Origin: Streptomyces sannanensis
Lineage (GTDB): Bacteria > Actinomycetota > Actinomycetes > Streptomycetales > Streptomycetaceae
Assembly (NCBI RefSeq): GCF_039536205.1
Contig: NZ_BAAAYL010000001.1
Coordinates: forward strand, 5,828,001-5,892,000
Direction: 5' to 3'
Length of the DNA: 64,000 nucleotides
The position numbers and the translations under genes were made by a program. Every line of letters begins with the position of its first letter. Position 1 is the stretch's first letter. Positions 7,889 to 16,534 of the stretch are shown one piece after another. The notes under the pieces were generated by a model. It was not told the DNA's origin. It saw nothing but the letters and a program-made list of their open reading frames with translations, and ran no database searches.

Positions 7889-8940
7889 TGACGGATCAGG
7901 CGGAACGAACCGGGCGCCCCCCGTCCGTCGAGGTGGCGCCGCGCCCGCTCGGCGAGTACCGGATCTGGCCCAGGTCCTTCCGGGACCGCCTCACCGCCCC
8001 GCTGCCGGGCATGCGCTCTCTGGTCAGGCTGGCCCGTGAAGGCGCGGTGCGTCCCGATGCCGAGGGACTGCGTGACGTACCGAGGCTGCCCTTCCGGTCC
8101 GGCCCGGTGCCGACGGTGGACGCCTCCACCGTAGCCGTCACCTGGGCGGGGCACGCGAGCTGGGTGGTGCGCATCGGCGGGCTCACCGTGCTCACCGATC
8201 CCGTCTGGTCCCGCCGGATCCTCGGTATCCCGGCCAGGATCACCCCGGTGGGGGTGCCCTGGGAGAGCCTGCCGCCGGTGGACGCCGTGGTGATCAGCCA
8301 CAACCACTACGACCATCTGGACTCCCCCACGCTGAAGAGGCTGCCGCGGGACACTGCGCTGTTCGTCCCGGCAGGGCTGGCCCGCTGGTGCAGGCGCCGC
8401 AGCTTCACGAACGTCACCGAGCTGGACTGGTGGGAGAGCGCCGAACTGCGTGGTCTGCGCTTCGGTTTCGTACCGTCCCACCACTGGTCCAGGCGCTCCC
8501 TTCTCGACACCTGCCGCTCGCTGTGGGGTGGCTGGGTGCTCACCGGCACGGACGGGCAGCGGGTGTATTTCGCCGGGGACAGCGGCTACGGCCACCGGTT
8601 CAAGGAGATCGGGCGCCGACACCCGGGGATCGGGCTGGCGCTGCTGCCGATCGGGGCGTACGCACCGCGCTGGTGGCTGGGCGATGTGCACATGGAACCC
8701 GAGGAGGCCGTGCGGGCCTTCCGGGACCTGGGCGCGCGGAACATGGCGCCGATGCACTGGGGGGCGTTTCTGCTGTCCGCGGAGCCGGTGCTGGAGCCGC
8801 TCATCCGGGTGCGAGCCGCCTGGGAGGAGGAAGGCCTGGCACGCGAACGGCTGTGGGACCTCCCGGTCGGCGGGTCCCGGGTGCTCGAGGACGTTCCTAG
8901 CCGTGACGCAGCCGGCGCCACACCGTCGGGGTGGCGCTGA
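7888..8940 (+). CDS. MBL-fold metallohydrolase (NAPE-PLD/UlaG-like)
   Basis: A 350-residue metallo-beta-lactamase-fold protein. The metal motif HxHxDH is SHNHYDHLD with His138, His140, Asp142 and His143; further ligands are the His of PSHHW, the Asp of YFAGDSGYG and a C-terminal MHWGAF. The pattern TWAGHASWVVRIGGLTVLTDP is typical of the N-acylphosphatidylethanolamine phospholipase D-like group, suggesting a lipid or phosphodiester substrate. ATG 7888 is preferred over the overlapping GTG 7885 because GGGAG is eight bases before it. Its last 44 bp overlap the convergent DedA gene. Confidence 0.85.
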   Translation: MTDQAERTGRPPSVEVAPRPLGEYRIWPRSFRDRLTAPLPGMRSLVRLAREGAVRPDAEGLRDVPRLPFRSGPVPTVDASTVAVTWAGHASWVVRIGGLTVLTDPVWSRRILGIPARITPVGVPWESLPPVDAVVISHNHYDHLDSPTLKRLPRDTALFVPAGLARWCRRRSFTNVTELDWWESAELRGLRFGFVPSHHWSRRSLLDTCRSLWGGWVLTGTDGQRVYFAGDSGYGHRFKEIGRRHPGIGLALLPIGAYAPRWWLGDVHMEPEEAVRAFRDLGARNMAPMHWGAFLLSAEPVLEPLIRVRAAWEEEGLARERLWDLPVGGSRVLEDVPSRDAAGATPSGWR

Positions 8941-9508
8941 TGAGGAGCGTCAGCGCCACCGCCGCGACCACGCCCTGCCAGGGCTTGCTGAAGAGCGAGC
9001 CGCCCAGGATGCCGATCAGCCCGTATGTCGCGGCCCATGCCACACAGGCCGGCGCGTCCCCGCGTACGAACCGTCGCAGCGGCATCGAGCCGAGCAGGCA
9101 GGCCAGCATCACGGGTATGCGGCCGGCCGGGATCAGCCGGGAGACCACCAGCACCGGCACCTCGTGCTCGCGCAGCTTGCGCTGTGCCTGCGCCAGCCGG
9201 TCGGGTGCGACACCCTCGCGCAGTGACTTCAGCCGGCGCGAGCCGGTCCTGGACCGCATTCCGCGCCGGCCGAGCCCGTACAGGCTGATGTCCCCGAGGA
9301 AGGCGGCCAGTGCGGCCACCGCGAAGACCATCGCCGGCGCGAACGGCGCGGTCTGATGGAAGGCCACCACCGCGGCCGAGCTGACCAGCGCCCCCGTCGG
9401 CACCACGGGCACCAGCGACCCCAGGACCACGAGCAGGAAGAGGGAGGGATAGCCCACGGCGGTCTGAGTGGATTCCGGTGGCACCTGCCCCAGGAGCTCG
9501 GGAATCAA
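8897..9508 (-). CDS. DedA-family (SNARE-associated) membrane protein
   Basis: A 203-residue integral membrane protein with hydrophobic helices at about residues 20-45, 55-77, 120-140, 150-172 and 177-195. The DedA signature appears as the Gly-rich FLGDISLYGLGRR and the conserved arginine in VVSRLIPAGRIPVMLACLLG. DedA proteins move lipids such as undecaprenyl phosphate or phosphatidylethanolamine across the membrane. The start is TTG, with GGAGG seven bases before it and a TTGA overlap with the preceding MBL gene, so the two are coupled. Confidence 0.85.
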   Translation of the reverse strand: MIPELLGQVPPESTQTAVGYPSLFLLVVLGSLVPVVPTGALVSSAAVVAFHQTAPFAPAMVFAVAALAAFLGDISLYGLGRRGMRSRTGSRRLKSLREGVAPDRLAQAQRKLREHEVPVLVVSRLIPAGRIPVMLACLLGSMPLRRFVRGDAPACVAWAATYGLIGILGGSLFSKPWQGVVAAVALTLLISATPTVWRRLRHG

Positions 9509-10287
9509 CGGCTGACCTCCGGCCGGACGCTCTCGCCGTGTCCCAGCCGGTGCACCGCCACCTGGGGTGCCAGCCGTGCCGCCTTCCGTTCGAACTCGTC
9601 GCCGGGGGAGTGGAACTCGTGCGGCCGGACCGCGTCCATTCCGATCGGCCAGTAGGTGCCGTAGTGCACCGGTACGGCGGCCCGTGGCGCCAGCCGGGCC
9701 AGCGCCTGGGCCGCCCGTCCCGCGTCGAGGTGTCCGTGGCCGAGGTACGGGCCCCAGCCGCCGACCGGCAGGAGCGCGAGGTCGACCGGACCCACCGCCT
9801 CGGCCATCTCGTCGAACAGCCCGGTGTCCCCGGCGAAGTACGTCCGCGCCTCACCGCTGATCACATAGCCGAGCGCGGGTGAGCGATGCGGCCCCACGGG
9901 CAGCCGCCGCCCGTCGTGCAGCGCGGGCACGGCACGCACCCGCAGCCCCTCGATCTTCATGTCGTCGCCCGGTGCCACTTCGGTGATCCGCAGACCGAGT
10001 TCCGCGGCCAGACGCCGCAGCCCCGGCACGGCCCGGCCGGCGCCGTGGGGCACGACCAGCAGAGTGCCCGGTCCCAGCCGCGCCAGCGACGGCAGATGCA
10101 GATGGTCGGAGTGCAGATGGGAGACCAGCACGACCTCGGCGACGGCGGCCTCGGGCGGCGGCAGTTCGCCGCGCCGGCGCCGCAGATGGGCCAGCCTGCG
10201 GGCGAACAGAGGGTCGGTCAGTACACGCACCCCGGAGTCCTCGACCGTGCAGGTGGCATGACCCCACCAGGTGACCTCCACCGGCAC
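9505..10287 (-). CDS. MBL-fold metallohydrolase (UlaG/NAPE-PLD-like)
   Basis: A 260-residue metallo-beta-lactamase-fold protein with SHLHSDHL (His57, His59, Asp61, His62), the later His of VPALHDGR, Asp in YFAGDTGLF and PVHYGTYWPIG near the C-terminus. It is a second member of the same broad family as the gene at 7888. The GTG start at 10287 has AGGAGG five bases before it; the frame continues upstream without a better site. It is coupled to the DedA gene by a TTGA overlap, which suggests a common role at the membrane, possibly in lipid turnover (inference). Confidence 0.85.
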   Translation of the reverse strand: MPVEVTWWGHATCTVEDSGVRVLTDPLFARRLAHLRRRRGELPPPEAAVAEVVLVSHLHSDHLHLPSLARLGPGTLLVVPHGAGRAVPGLRRLAAELGLRITEVAPGDDMKIEGLRVRAVPALHDGRRLPVGPHRSPALGYVISGEARTYFAGDTGLFDEMAEAVGPVDLALLPVGGWGPYLGHGHLDAGRAAQALARLAPRAAVPVHYGTYWPIGMDAVRPHEFHSPGDEFERKAARLAPQVAVHRLGHGESVRPEVSR

Positions 10288-10403
10288 CGCCGCCTCCTCG
10301 TTCCGTTTCCCTGGACCACCCAATCGTGCGACGGATGCCCGGCCGGCGACCAGCCCGACCCTCCGGCCGCCCACGGTTGCCACGCTGTGCCACGCTGGGA
10401 GGC

Positions 10404-12521
10404 GTGGTCGGAGAGCGGTGGCGCAAGGCCGGCAGGGCAGCGGTGAGGGTCGTCGTGGTGTGGGCGGTGTCCACGCTGACGCTGTTGGTGCTTGCTGCGA
10501 TCCTGCCAGACTTCCGGCTCACGTCCGAGAGCGGGAACAGCCTCACCGACATCGCGCTCACCGCGGCCTGGGGCGCGGCCGCCTTCGGTCTGCTGAGCGC
10601 TCTGGTCTGGCCGATCGTGGTACGGGCGTTCCTGCTGGTGCCCGCGCTGGTACTGGGCCTGCTGGTGTTCTTCCTCAACGGCTCACTGCTGCTGATCGCG
10701 CTCAGTCTGATCCCGTCCGGCGGTGGTGAGGCCCAGCCGGAGACCGCGGTGGTGGTCGCCGCCGCGATGTCCGCCGTGGCGTCCGCGACCTCCACGGCGC
10801 TCGCCGTCCGCGACGACGACGCGTACCGGCGCAGGCTCTCCAGGCTCGCGGTGCGCCGCCGTGGGGGCGAGCCCGCCCCGGAGACCCCCGGCACGGTCTT
10901 CCTCCAGCTCGACGGGGTCGGCCACGACGTACTGCGGTATGCCGTCGACTCCGGGCTGATGCCGACCGTCGCCGGCTGGCTGGGCGGTGAGCAGCCGACG
11001 CACCGGCTCACTCCCTGGCGCACCGACTGGTCCAGCCAGACCGGTGCCAGCCAGCTCGGCATCCTGCACGGCTCGAACCATGACGTTCCGGCGTTCCGCT
11101 GGTACGAGAAGGACGCCGGCAGGCTGATGGTCTGCAACCGGCCGGCCGGCGCCGCGGAACTCCAGCGCCGGGCCGTCGAGCGCACCGGCCACGACGGGCT
11201 GCTCACCCTCGACGGCGCCGGCCGCGGCAATCTCTTCAGCGGAGGCGCCGAACAGGTGGCCCTGGTGTTGTCCGTCGCCGCGCGCCGGGGGAAGAACAAC
11301 CGCTCCCGGGCCGGCTACTTCGCCTACTTCTCCGACGCGGCCAACGCGGTGCGTACCGCCGTCTCCTTCGTCGACGAAGTGTGCCGGGAGATCACCCAGT
11401 CGACCCGCGCACGGATGCGCAAGGTGACGCCGCGGGTCAAGCGCGGCGGTCTGTATCCCCTCATCCGCGCGTTCGCGACCGTCGTGGAGCGGGACGTGGT
11501 CGTCGCCGCGGTGATGGGGGACGTCCTGGCGGGCCGTACCGCCGTCTTCGCCGATCTTGTCGCGTACGACGAAGTGGCACACCACTCCGGGCCGCGCAGC
11601 CGGGACGCGGAACAGGTGCTCGCACGGCTCGACCGGTCGATCGCCCTGATCGCCAAAGCCGCCGCGCACGCCCCGCGCCCGTACCGGATCGTGCTGCTCT
11701 CCGATCATGGACAGAGCCCGGGGGAGACGTTCCAGGGCGCCTACGGAGTGACACTCAAGGACCTGGTGAGGGCCGGCTGCCGGTTGCCCCGGGCGCGCCG
11801 TGCCGAGCGCCCCGTGCGCGGCGCGGAGGCCAGGGACGCGGCGAAGATCGCCCTGCACGTACCCGTCGGGGACGGTGACGGGGAGCGTCCCGGGCGTCGT
11901 TCGGAGCCGGTCGTCCTGGCCTCGGGGAACCTGGGGCTGGTCTCCTTCCCCGATGTGCCGGGACGGATGACCCGCGAGCAGATCGAACGCCGTCACCCCG
12001 CGTTGCTGAGCACCCTCGCCGAGCACCCGGGCATCGGCTTCCTCCTCGTGCAGAGCGAGGAGCACGGTGCGCTGGTACTCGGCGCGGACGGGGCGGAAGT
12101 GCGGCTGGACGAGGAGAGCGACGAGGCCACGGAGGCCGCGCGGCCGCTCGCCGTCTTCGGGCGGGGGGCCGCCGCCGCGGTGCGGCGCACCGACGGCTTC
12201 CCCCATGTCGCCGACATCATGGTCAACTCCGCCTACGACCCGGCCACCGGCCGGGTGCACGCCTTCGAGGAGCAGATCGGTTCGCATGGCGGGCTGGGCG
12301 GGGAGCAGTCGCGCCCCTTCCTTCTGTCACCGCTCGAGTTCTCCCCGCCGCTGGCGGACGGCCGTGAGCTGGTGGGCGCGGAACAGGTCCACGAGGTGCT
12401 GCGGCGCTGGCTGGGGGAGTGCGAGGGTCCGCAGGTGCCGGTGGAGATTTCGCGGCCGGAAGGCACTTCCGGAGCAGGTATTCCGATTATCGAACACTCC
12501 TGGCAGGATGATTCCTCGTGA
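10404..12521 (+). CDS. Fusion of holin-like four-helix membrane domain and alkaline phosphatase-superfamily domain
   Basis: About 705 residues. Residues 1-150 hold four hydrophobic helices arranged like the actinobacterial four-TM 'phage holin family' domain. The remainder is a type I phosphodiesterase/alkaline phosphatase-superfamily domain: FLQLDGVGHDVL carries the first metal Asp, SSQTGASQLGILHG the nucleophile region, and YRIVLLSDHGQS and EEQIGSHGG further metal ligands. Substrate unknown; a membrane-tethered phosphodiesterase acting on phospholipid or teichoic-acid-like material is plausible. GTG 10404 is the best start, though its ribosome site is too close; GTG further in is possible. 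Confidence 0.8.
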   Translation: MVGERWRKAGRAAVRVVVVWAVSTLTLLVLAAILPDFRLTSESGNSLTDIALTAAWGAAAFGLLSALVWPIVVRAFLLVPALVLGLLVFFLNGSLLLIALSLIPSGGGEAQPETAVVVAAAMSAVASATSTALAVRDDDAYRRRLSRLAVRRRGGEPAPETPGTVFLQLDGVGHDVLRYAVDSGLMPTVAGWLGGEQPTHRLTPWRTDWSSQTGASQLGILHGSNHDVPAFRWYEKDAGRLMVCNRPAGAAELQRRAVERTGHDGLLTLDGAGRGNLFSGGAEQVALVLSVAARRGKNNRSRAGYFAYFSDAANAVRTAVSFVDEVCREITQSTRARMRKVTPRVKRGGLYPLIRAFATVVERDVVVAAVMGDVLAGRTAVFADLVAYDEVAHHSGPRSRDAEQVLARLDRSIALIAKAAAHAPRPYRIVLLSDHGQSPGETFQGAYGVTLKDLVRAGCRLPRARRAERPVRGAEARDAAKIALHVPVGDGDGERPGRRSEPVVLASGNLGLVSFPDVPGRMTREQIERRHPALLSTLAEHPGIGFLLVQSEEHGALVLGADGAEVRLDEESDEATEAARPLAVFGRGAAAAVRRTDGFPHVADIMVNSAYDPATGRVHAFEEQIGSHGGLGGEQSRPFLLSPLEFSPPLADGRELVGAEQVHEVLRRWLGECEGPQVPVEISRPEGTSGAGIPIIEHSWQDDSS

Positions 12522-12584
12522 TTTGGTGCGACGAAATCCGTACCTCACCATGTTCCGGACGTACGGAGAAAGGCGCATTGAACT

Positions 12585-13961
12585 GTGGCGAAGCAGGACG
12601 AAGAGAGCAGACACGCCCGCCGTTTCGGGCTTCCGGTCGCGACCGCTCTGGTCATGGGCAACATCATCGGCGGCGGGATCTTCCTTCTCCCGGCGTCCGT
12701 CGCGCCCTTCGGCACGATCAGCCTGCTCGCCTTCGGCGTGCTGACCGTGGGCGCCATCGCGCTGGCCCTGGTCTTCGGCCGGCTCGCGAAGCGGCTCCCG
12801 CACACCGGTGGCCCGTATGTCTACGCACGCGCGGCCTTCGGTGACTTCGCGGGCTTCCTGGCCGCCTGGTCCTACTGGATCACCGCCTGGGTGTCGAACG
12901 CGGCGCTCGCCGTGGCCGCGGTCGGCTACCTCGACGTCCTGATACCCCTGCACGACAACAAGGCCGTGACGCTGGCCGCAGCCCTGATCATCCAGTGGCT
13001 CCCGGCGCTCGCCAACTTCGCGGGCACCCGCTATGTCGGCGCGGTCCAGCTCGTCGCGACCGTGCTGAAGTTCGCGCCGCTGCTGCTGGTCGCGGTGGGC
13101 GGTCTCTTCTTCTTCGACGCGGACAACCTCGGTCCGTTCCAGGCGTCCGACCAGTCGGCGATCGGCGCGGTCTCCGCCTCCGCGGCGATTCTGCTCTTCA
13201 GCTACCTGGGCGTGGAGTCGGCCGCGGTGAGCGCGGGCGAGGTGCGCGATCCCGCGCGCAATGTCGGCCGGGCCACCGTCCTCGGCACCATCGGCGCCGC
13301 GGTCGTCTATCTGCTCGGCACGCTCGCGGTGTTCGGCACCGTTCCGCACGACAAGCTCGTCGATTCCGGAGCCCCCTTCACGGACGCGGTGAACGCCATG
13401 TTCGGCGGCACGTGGGGCGGCTCCCTCGTCGCCTGCGCCGCGTTGATCTCCATGCTCGGAGCGCTCAACGGCTGGACCCTGCTGAGCGCCCAGACGCCCT
13501 ATGCGGCGGCCCGGGACGGACTGTTCCCTGCCGTGTTCGCACGGAAGCGGCGAGGCGTTCCGACGGTGGGTGTCGCCGTCACCGTGGTTCTCGCCTCGCT
13601 GCTGACCGTCTACAACTACACGGCCGGCTCGAAGGGCGTCTTCGAGGCCCTGGTCCTGATCACCACCTTCACCGCGACCGTTCCGTATCTGCTGGCCACC
13701 GCGGCCCAGATCTACTTCCTGGCCTCCGGCCGCTCCGAACTGGTCAGCCGCGCCCGGCTGGCGCGCGACGGAGTGCTGGCCGTGCTCGCCTTCGGCTTCT
13801 CCATGTGGCTGGTCGCAGGCTCCGGCTATGCGGCGGTCTACCAGGGTGTGCTGTTCCTGTTCGCGGGTGTGCTGGTGTACGCGTTCATGGCCGCGCGGCG
13901 CAAGGCTCGCCAAGCGGAGGCGGAGGCGGAGGCGGCGCTCGCCGAGCCTGTGAGTGCCTGA
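12585..13961 (+). CDS. APC-family amino acid/polyamine permease
   Basis: A 458-residue membrane protein with about 12 hydrophobic helices. The first helix has the APC unwound motif (MGNIIGGGIFLLPA), followed by HTGGPYVYARAAFGDFAGFLAAWSYW in pieces typical of antiporters such as AdiC and PotE. Members exchange or import amino acids or amines; the substrate is not readable. The GTG start has GAAAGG about 11 bases before it. It ends in a charged Ala/Glu-rich cytoplasmic tail. The gene stands alone between the phosphodiesterase fusion and the lipoprotein gene. Confidence 0.88.
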   Translation: MAKQDEESRHARRFGLPVATALVMGNIIGGGIFLLPASVAPFGTISLLAFGVLTVGAIALALVFGRLAKRLPHTGGPYVYARAAFGDFAGFLAAWSYWITAWVSNAALAVAAVGYLDVLIPLHDNKAVTLAAALIIQWLPALANFAGTRYVGAVQLVATVLKFAPLLLVAVGGLFFFDADNLGPFQASDQSAIGAVSASAAILLFSYLGVESAAVSAGEVRDPARNVGRATVLGTIGAAVVYLLGTLAVFGTVPHDKLVDSGAPFTDAVNAMFGGTWGGSLVACAALISMLGALNGWTLLSAQTPYAAARDGLFPAVFARKRRGVPTVGVAVTVVLASLLTVYNYTAGSKGVFEALVLITTFTATVPYLLATAAQIYFLASGRSELVSRARLARDGVLAVLAFGFSMWLVAGSGYAAVYQGVLFLFAGVLVYAFMAARRKARQAEAEAEAALAEPVSA

Positions 13962-14026
13962 GGACAACCTTCCACTCCCCTCAGCAGTCTGAACGCGTGA
14001 AGCGGCGGAGGGGAGAAGCACGTTCC

Positions 14027-14692
14027 ATGCGTGACCATCGGAGAAGAACGACCCTGGTGATGGCGGGCGTTGTGGCGCTCGCCGCACTTGTTGGCGGCTG
14101 CACCACGGCCGGGGCCGACACCAGGGGGTACAAGCTGGCTCCGCCGCGGTCGGTCGGCGAATACGAGAAGCGGTCGGGGGACTTCCGCTATGTGGGGAAA
14201 ATAGACTGTGCGGGCCAGCCCTCCGACGCCGACTGCTACCAGGGCGCGACCGAAGTGATCGGCATCGGCATCTCACCGCGGGACGCCAACCGCATTGTCA
14301 GGAACGCGTCCGGCACGGGCGCCTACTACCGGTCGGGACCGCCGGAGGGCGCGGCCGACACCAAGTGGCTGGCGTTCAGAGGGCTCCAGGGCGACATCCC
14401 CGAGCCGGACCAGGCGGTCGACCGCTTCTTCCGGTCCATCGCGAAGCGTGAGCAGGTACCGTTCCGGGGAATCAAGCTTGTCCGTGGCACAGTAGAGGAC
14501 TTCGGCATCGGCGGCTACGACGGTGCGGTGATGCGGTGCCGGAAGGCCAAGGGCACCTACAACGGAGCACCGGAGGCGGTCTGCGTCTGGGCTGACCACA
14601 GCACCGTGGCCGCCGTCAATGCCCCTCTGTCCATGTCGGAGCTTGCGGACCTCACCAGGCAGCTCTACAAGACCTCGCGCAAGAAGAAGTGA
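14027..14692 (+). CDS. Putative lipoprotein
   Basis: A 221-residue protein starting with a signal sequence (RHRRR-like charged N-terminus, hydrophobic core, lipobox LVGGC with the cysteine near residue 25), so it should be lipid-anchored outside the membrane. The mature part has four further cysteines (KIDCAG, DADCYQG, VMRCRK, EAVCVW), consistent with two disulfides, and no recognised domain. GGAGGGGAG lies upstream of ATG. Its TGA stop directly abuts the stop of the convergent SIS gene, forming TGATCA. Confidence 0.8.
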   Translation: MRDHRRRTTLVMAGVVALAALVGGCTTAGADTRGYKLAPPRSVGEYEKRSGDFRYVGKIDCAGQPSDADCYQGATEVIGIGISPRDANRIVRNASGTGAYYRSGPPEGAADTKWLAFRGLQGDIPEPDQAVDRFFRSIAKREQVPFRGIKLVRGTVEDFGIGGYDGAVMRCRKAKGTYNGAPEAVCVWADHSTVAAVNAPLSMSELADLTRQLYKTSRKKK

Positions 14693-15577
14693 TCACGCCG
14701 GGCTGAGGATCACCGACCGGCTCAGATGGCGCGGACGGTCCGGGTCGAGCCTGCGTGCCTCGGCGATGGCGAGGGCGAGGCGCTGGATCCGTACCAGCTC
14801 CGCCAGCGGGTCGAGACCGCCGGTCACCCAGAGACCGCCGGTCGAGTGCACCTCCTCCTCCAGTCCGGGCGGGGAGGCGCCCAGCATCCAGGTCGCCGTG
14901 CCCTTGGTGGTGATGGAGATCGGGCCGTGCCGGTACTCCATGGCGGGGTAGGCCTCGGTCCACGCCAGTGAGGCCTCGCGCATCTTGAGTGCGCCCTCGC
15001 TGGCCAGGCCCACCGTCCAGCCCCGGCCGAGGAAGGTGAACTGGGAACAGGTCACCAGCCCCTCGGGCAGCGGCTCCTCGAGGGCGACCTCGGCGTCCTC
15101 GACGACCGACTCACTGTGCAGACCCAGATGGGCGCGCAGCAGGGTGAGCGCGGTGGTCGCGAAACGGGTCTGCACGACCGACTTCTCGTCGGCGAAGTCG
15201 AGCACCACGACGTCGTCGGCCGCGGTCATCACCGGGGTCGACGGGTCCGCGGTGATCGCGGTCGTCCGGGCCGTACCGCGGGCCTGCGCGAGCAGCTGGA
15301 GCACCTCGGTCGTGGTGCCGGAGCGGGTGAGGGCCAGGATCCGGTCGTAACGGCGTCCGACGGGGAACTCCGAGGCCGCGAAGGCGTCCGACTCGCCCTG
15401 ACCGGAGCTCTCCCGGAGCGCGGCGTAGGCCTGGGCCATGAACAGCGAGGTGCCGCAGCCGACCACGGCGATCCGTTCGCCGGGGAGCGGCAGGCCGCCC
15501 TGTCCGGTCGCGGCGAGCTCCGTCGCCCGTCGCCAGCACTCCGGCTGACTGGCCATCTCTGACGCTACATGAGTCAT
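14693..15577 (-). CDS. SIS-domain sugar isomerase (AgaS/GlmS isomerase-like)
   Basis: A 294-residue protein with two SIS sugar-phosphate-binding domains. The first has the phosphate loop VVGCGTSLFMAQAYAAL and the serine/threonine motif LTRSGTTTEVLQLL. The second has FLGRGWTVGLASEGALKMRE, as in the isomerase half of GlmS and in AgaS ketose-amine isomerases. It probably converts or deaminates an amino-sugar phosphate in the cytoplasm. ATG 15577 has GGAGAG upstream. It is divergent from the DeoR-type regulator at 15699, the usual arrangement for a regulator and its target. Confidence 0.85.
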   Translation of the reverse strand: MTHVASEMASQPECWRRATELAATGQGGLPLPGERIAVVGCGTSLFMAQAYAALRESSGQGESDAFAASEFPVGRRYDRILALTRSGTTTEVLQLLAQARGTARTTAITADPSTPVMTAADDVVVLDFADEKSVVQTRFATTALTLLRAHLGLHSESVVEDAEVALEEPLPEGLVTCSQFTFLGRGWTVGLASEGALKMREASLAWTEAYPAMEYRHGPISITTKGTATWMLGASPPGLEEEVHSTGGLWVTGGLDPLAELVRIQRLALAIAEARRLDPDRPRHLSRSVILSPA

Positions 15578-15602
15578 CCGCGCTCTCCACTCCTGTGAGG
15601 AT

Positions 15603-15647
15603 GTTCAATCATGCATGCTAGGTGATGGTTTCGAGCAGTTTCAAGCA
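15603..15647. promoter_or_regulatory. Candidate DeoR operator: direct repeats between SIS and DeoR genes
   Basis: Two adjacent 10-bp direct repeats, GTTTCGAGCA (15628-15637) and GTTTCAAGCA (15638-15647), differ at one position. A third related decamer, GTTCAATCAT, starts at 15603. DeoR/AgaR-type repressors commonly bind short direct repeats with a TTTC core. The site lies in the intergenic region between the divergent isomerase and regulator genes and could control both. Confidence 0.5.
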
Positions 15648-15698
15648 TGCTCGTCGCGAGGTGCGATCCTGTTGGCCCGCAGTGGAGGGAGAGTTGCA

Positions 15699-16481
15699 GT
15701 GAACCGGTACGAGAGGCACAGCGCGTTGCTCAAACTGCTGGCCGAGCGGCGCCAGCTCGAGGTGGAGAGCGTGGCCGAGGAGCTGGACGTGTCGCCGGCG
15801 ACGATCCGCCGGGACCTCGACCATCTCGCCGAGCAGCAGCTACTGACCCGTACCCGGGGCGGTGCGGTGGCACACACGGTCTCCTACGACCTCCCCCTGC
15901 GCTACAAATCGGTACGCCAGTCCTCGGAGAAGGAGCGCATCGCGCGCGCCGCGGCAGCGATGGTGCGCCGGGGCATGGTGGTGGGGCTCAACGGGGGCAC
16001 CACCGCCACCGAGGTCGCCCGCGCACTGGCCACCCGGCCGGACTGGCCGGAGAAGGCCGACGAGCCGCTCCTGACCATCGTCACCAACGCACTGAACATC
16101 GCCAACGAGCTTGCGGTCCGCCCCCAGGTGAAGGTCGTGGCCACCGGCGGGGTCGCCATGCCGCTCTCCTTCGAGCTGGTCGGCCCACTGGCCGGCCTCA
16201 TCCTGCGCGAGGTCAGCCTCGACATCGCGTTCCTCGGTGTGGACGCGGTGGACGCCGAGAACGGCGCCAGCGCCCACAACGAGCACGAGGCCAACATCAA
16301 CGCCCTGCTCGCCGCCCGCGCTCGCAGGCTCGTGGTGGTGGCGGACAGCTCCAAGCTCGGCGGCCACGCCTTCACGCGCATCTGCGAGACGTCGGCCATC
16401 GACACGCTGATCACGGACTCGGGTGCGCCCGACGAGGTCAGGAAGTTCGAGGAGCGCGGGGTGACGGTCGTCCAGGCGTGA
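15699..16481 (+). CDS. DeoR/GlpR-family transcriptional regulator
   Basis: A 260-residue regulator. Residues 1-57 form the DeoR helix-turn-helix (VESVAEELDVSPATIRRDLD, then HLAEQQLLTRTRGGAV). The rest is the DeoRC sensor domain with GLNGGTTATEVARAL, VVATGGV and FLGVDAVDAENGASA, which binds a phosphorylated sugar. The GTG start at 15699 is preferred because GGAGGGAG lies seven bases upstream; the frame is open to 15615. It probably represses the divergent SIS isomerase gene and itself, with a sugar phosphate as inducer. Confidence 0.9.
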   Translation: MNRYERHSALLKLLAERRQLEVESVAEELDVSPATIRRDLDHLAEQQLLTRTRGGAVAHTVSYDLPLRYKSVRQSSEKERIARAAAAMVRRGMVVGLNGGTTATEVARALATRPDWPEKADEPLLTIVTNALNIANELAVRPQVKVVATGGVAMPLSFELVGPLAGLILREVSLDIAFLGVDAVDAENGASAHNEHEANINALLAARARRLVVVADSSKLGGHAFTRICETSAIDTLITDSGAPDEVRKFEERGVTVVQA

Positions 16482-16505
16482 GCGAGCTCGCTGCACGGTG
16501 TTGTC

Positions 16506-16533
16506 TGTAAATGCAAAATTAAGCGCGTTTACA
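16506..16533. promoter_or_regulatory. Inverted repeat TGTAAA-N16-TTTACA
   Basis: A perfect 6-bp inverted repeat around an AT-rich centre, unusual for this GC-rich DNA, just after the DeoR gene and before the oxidoreductase pseudogene. It may be a leftover operator of the decayed gene. There is no direct evidence of protein binding. Confidence 0.3.
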
Positions 16534-16534
16534 A

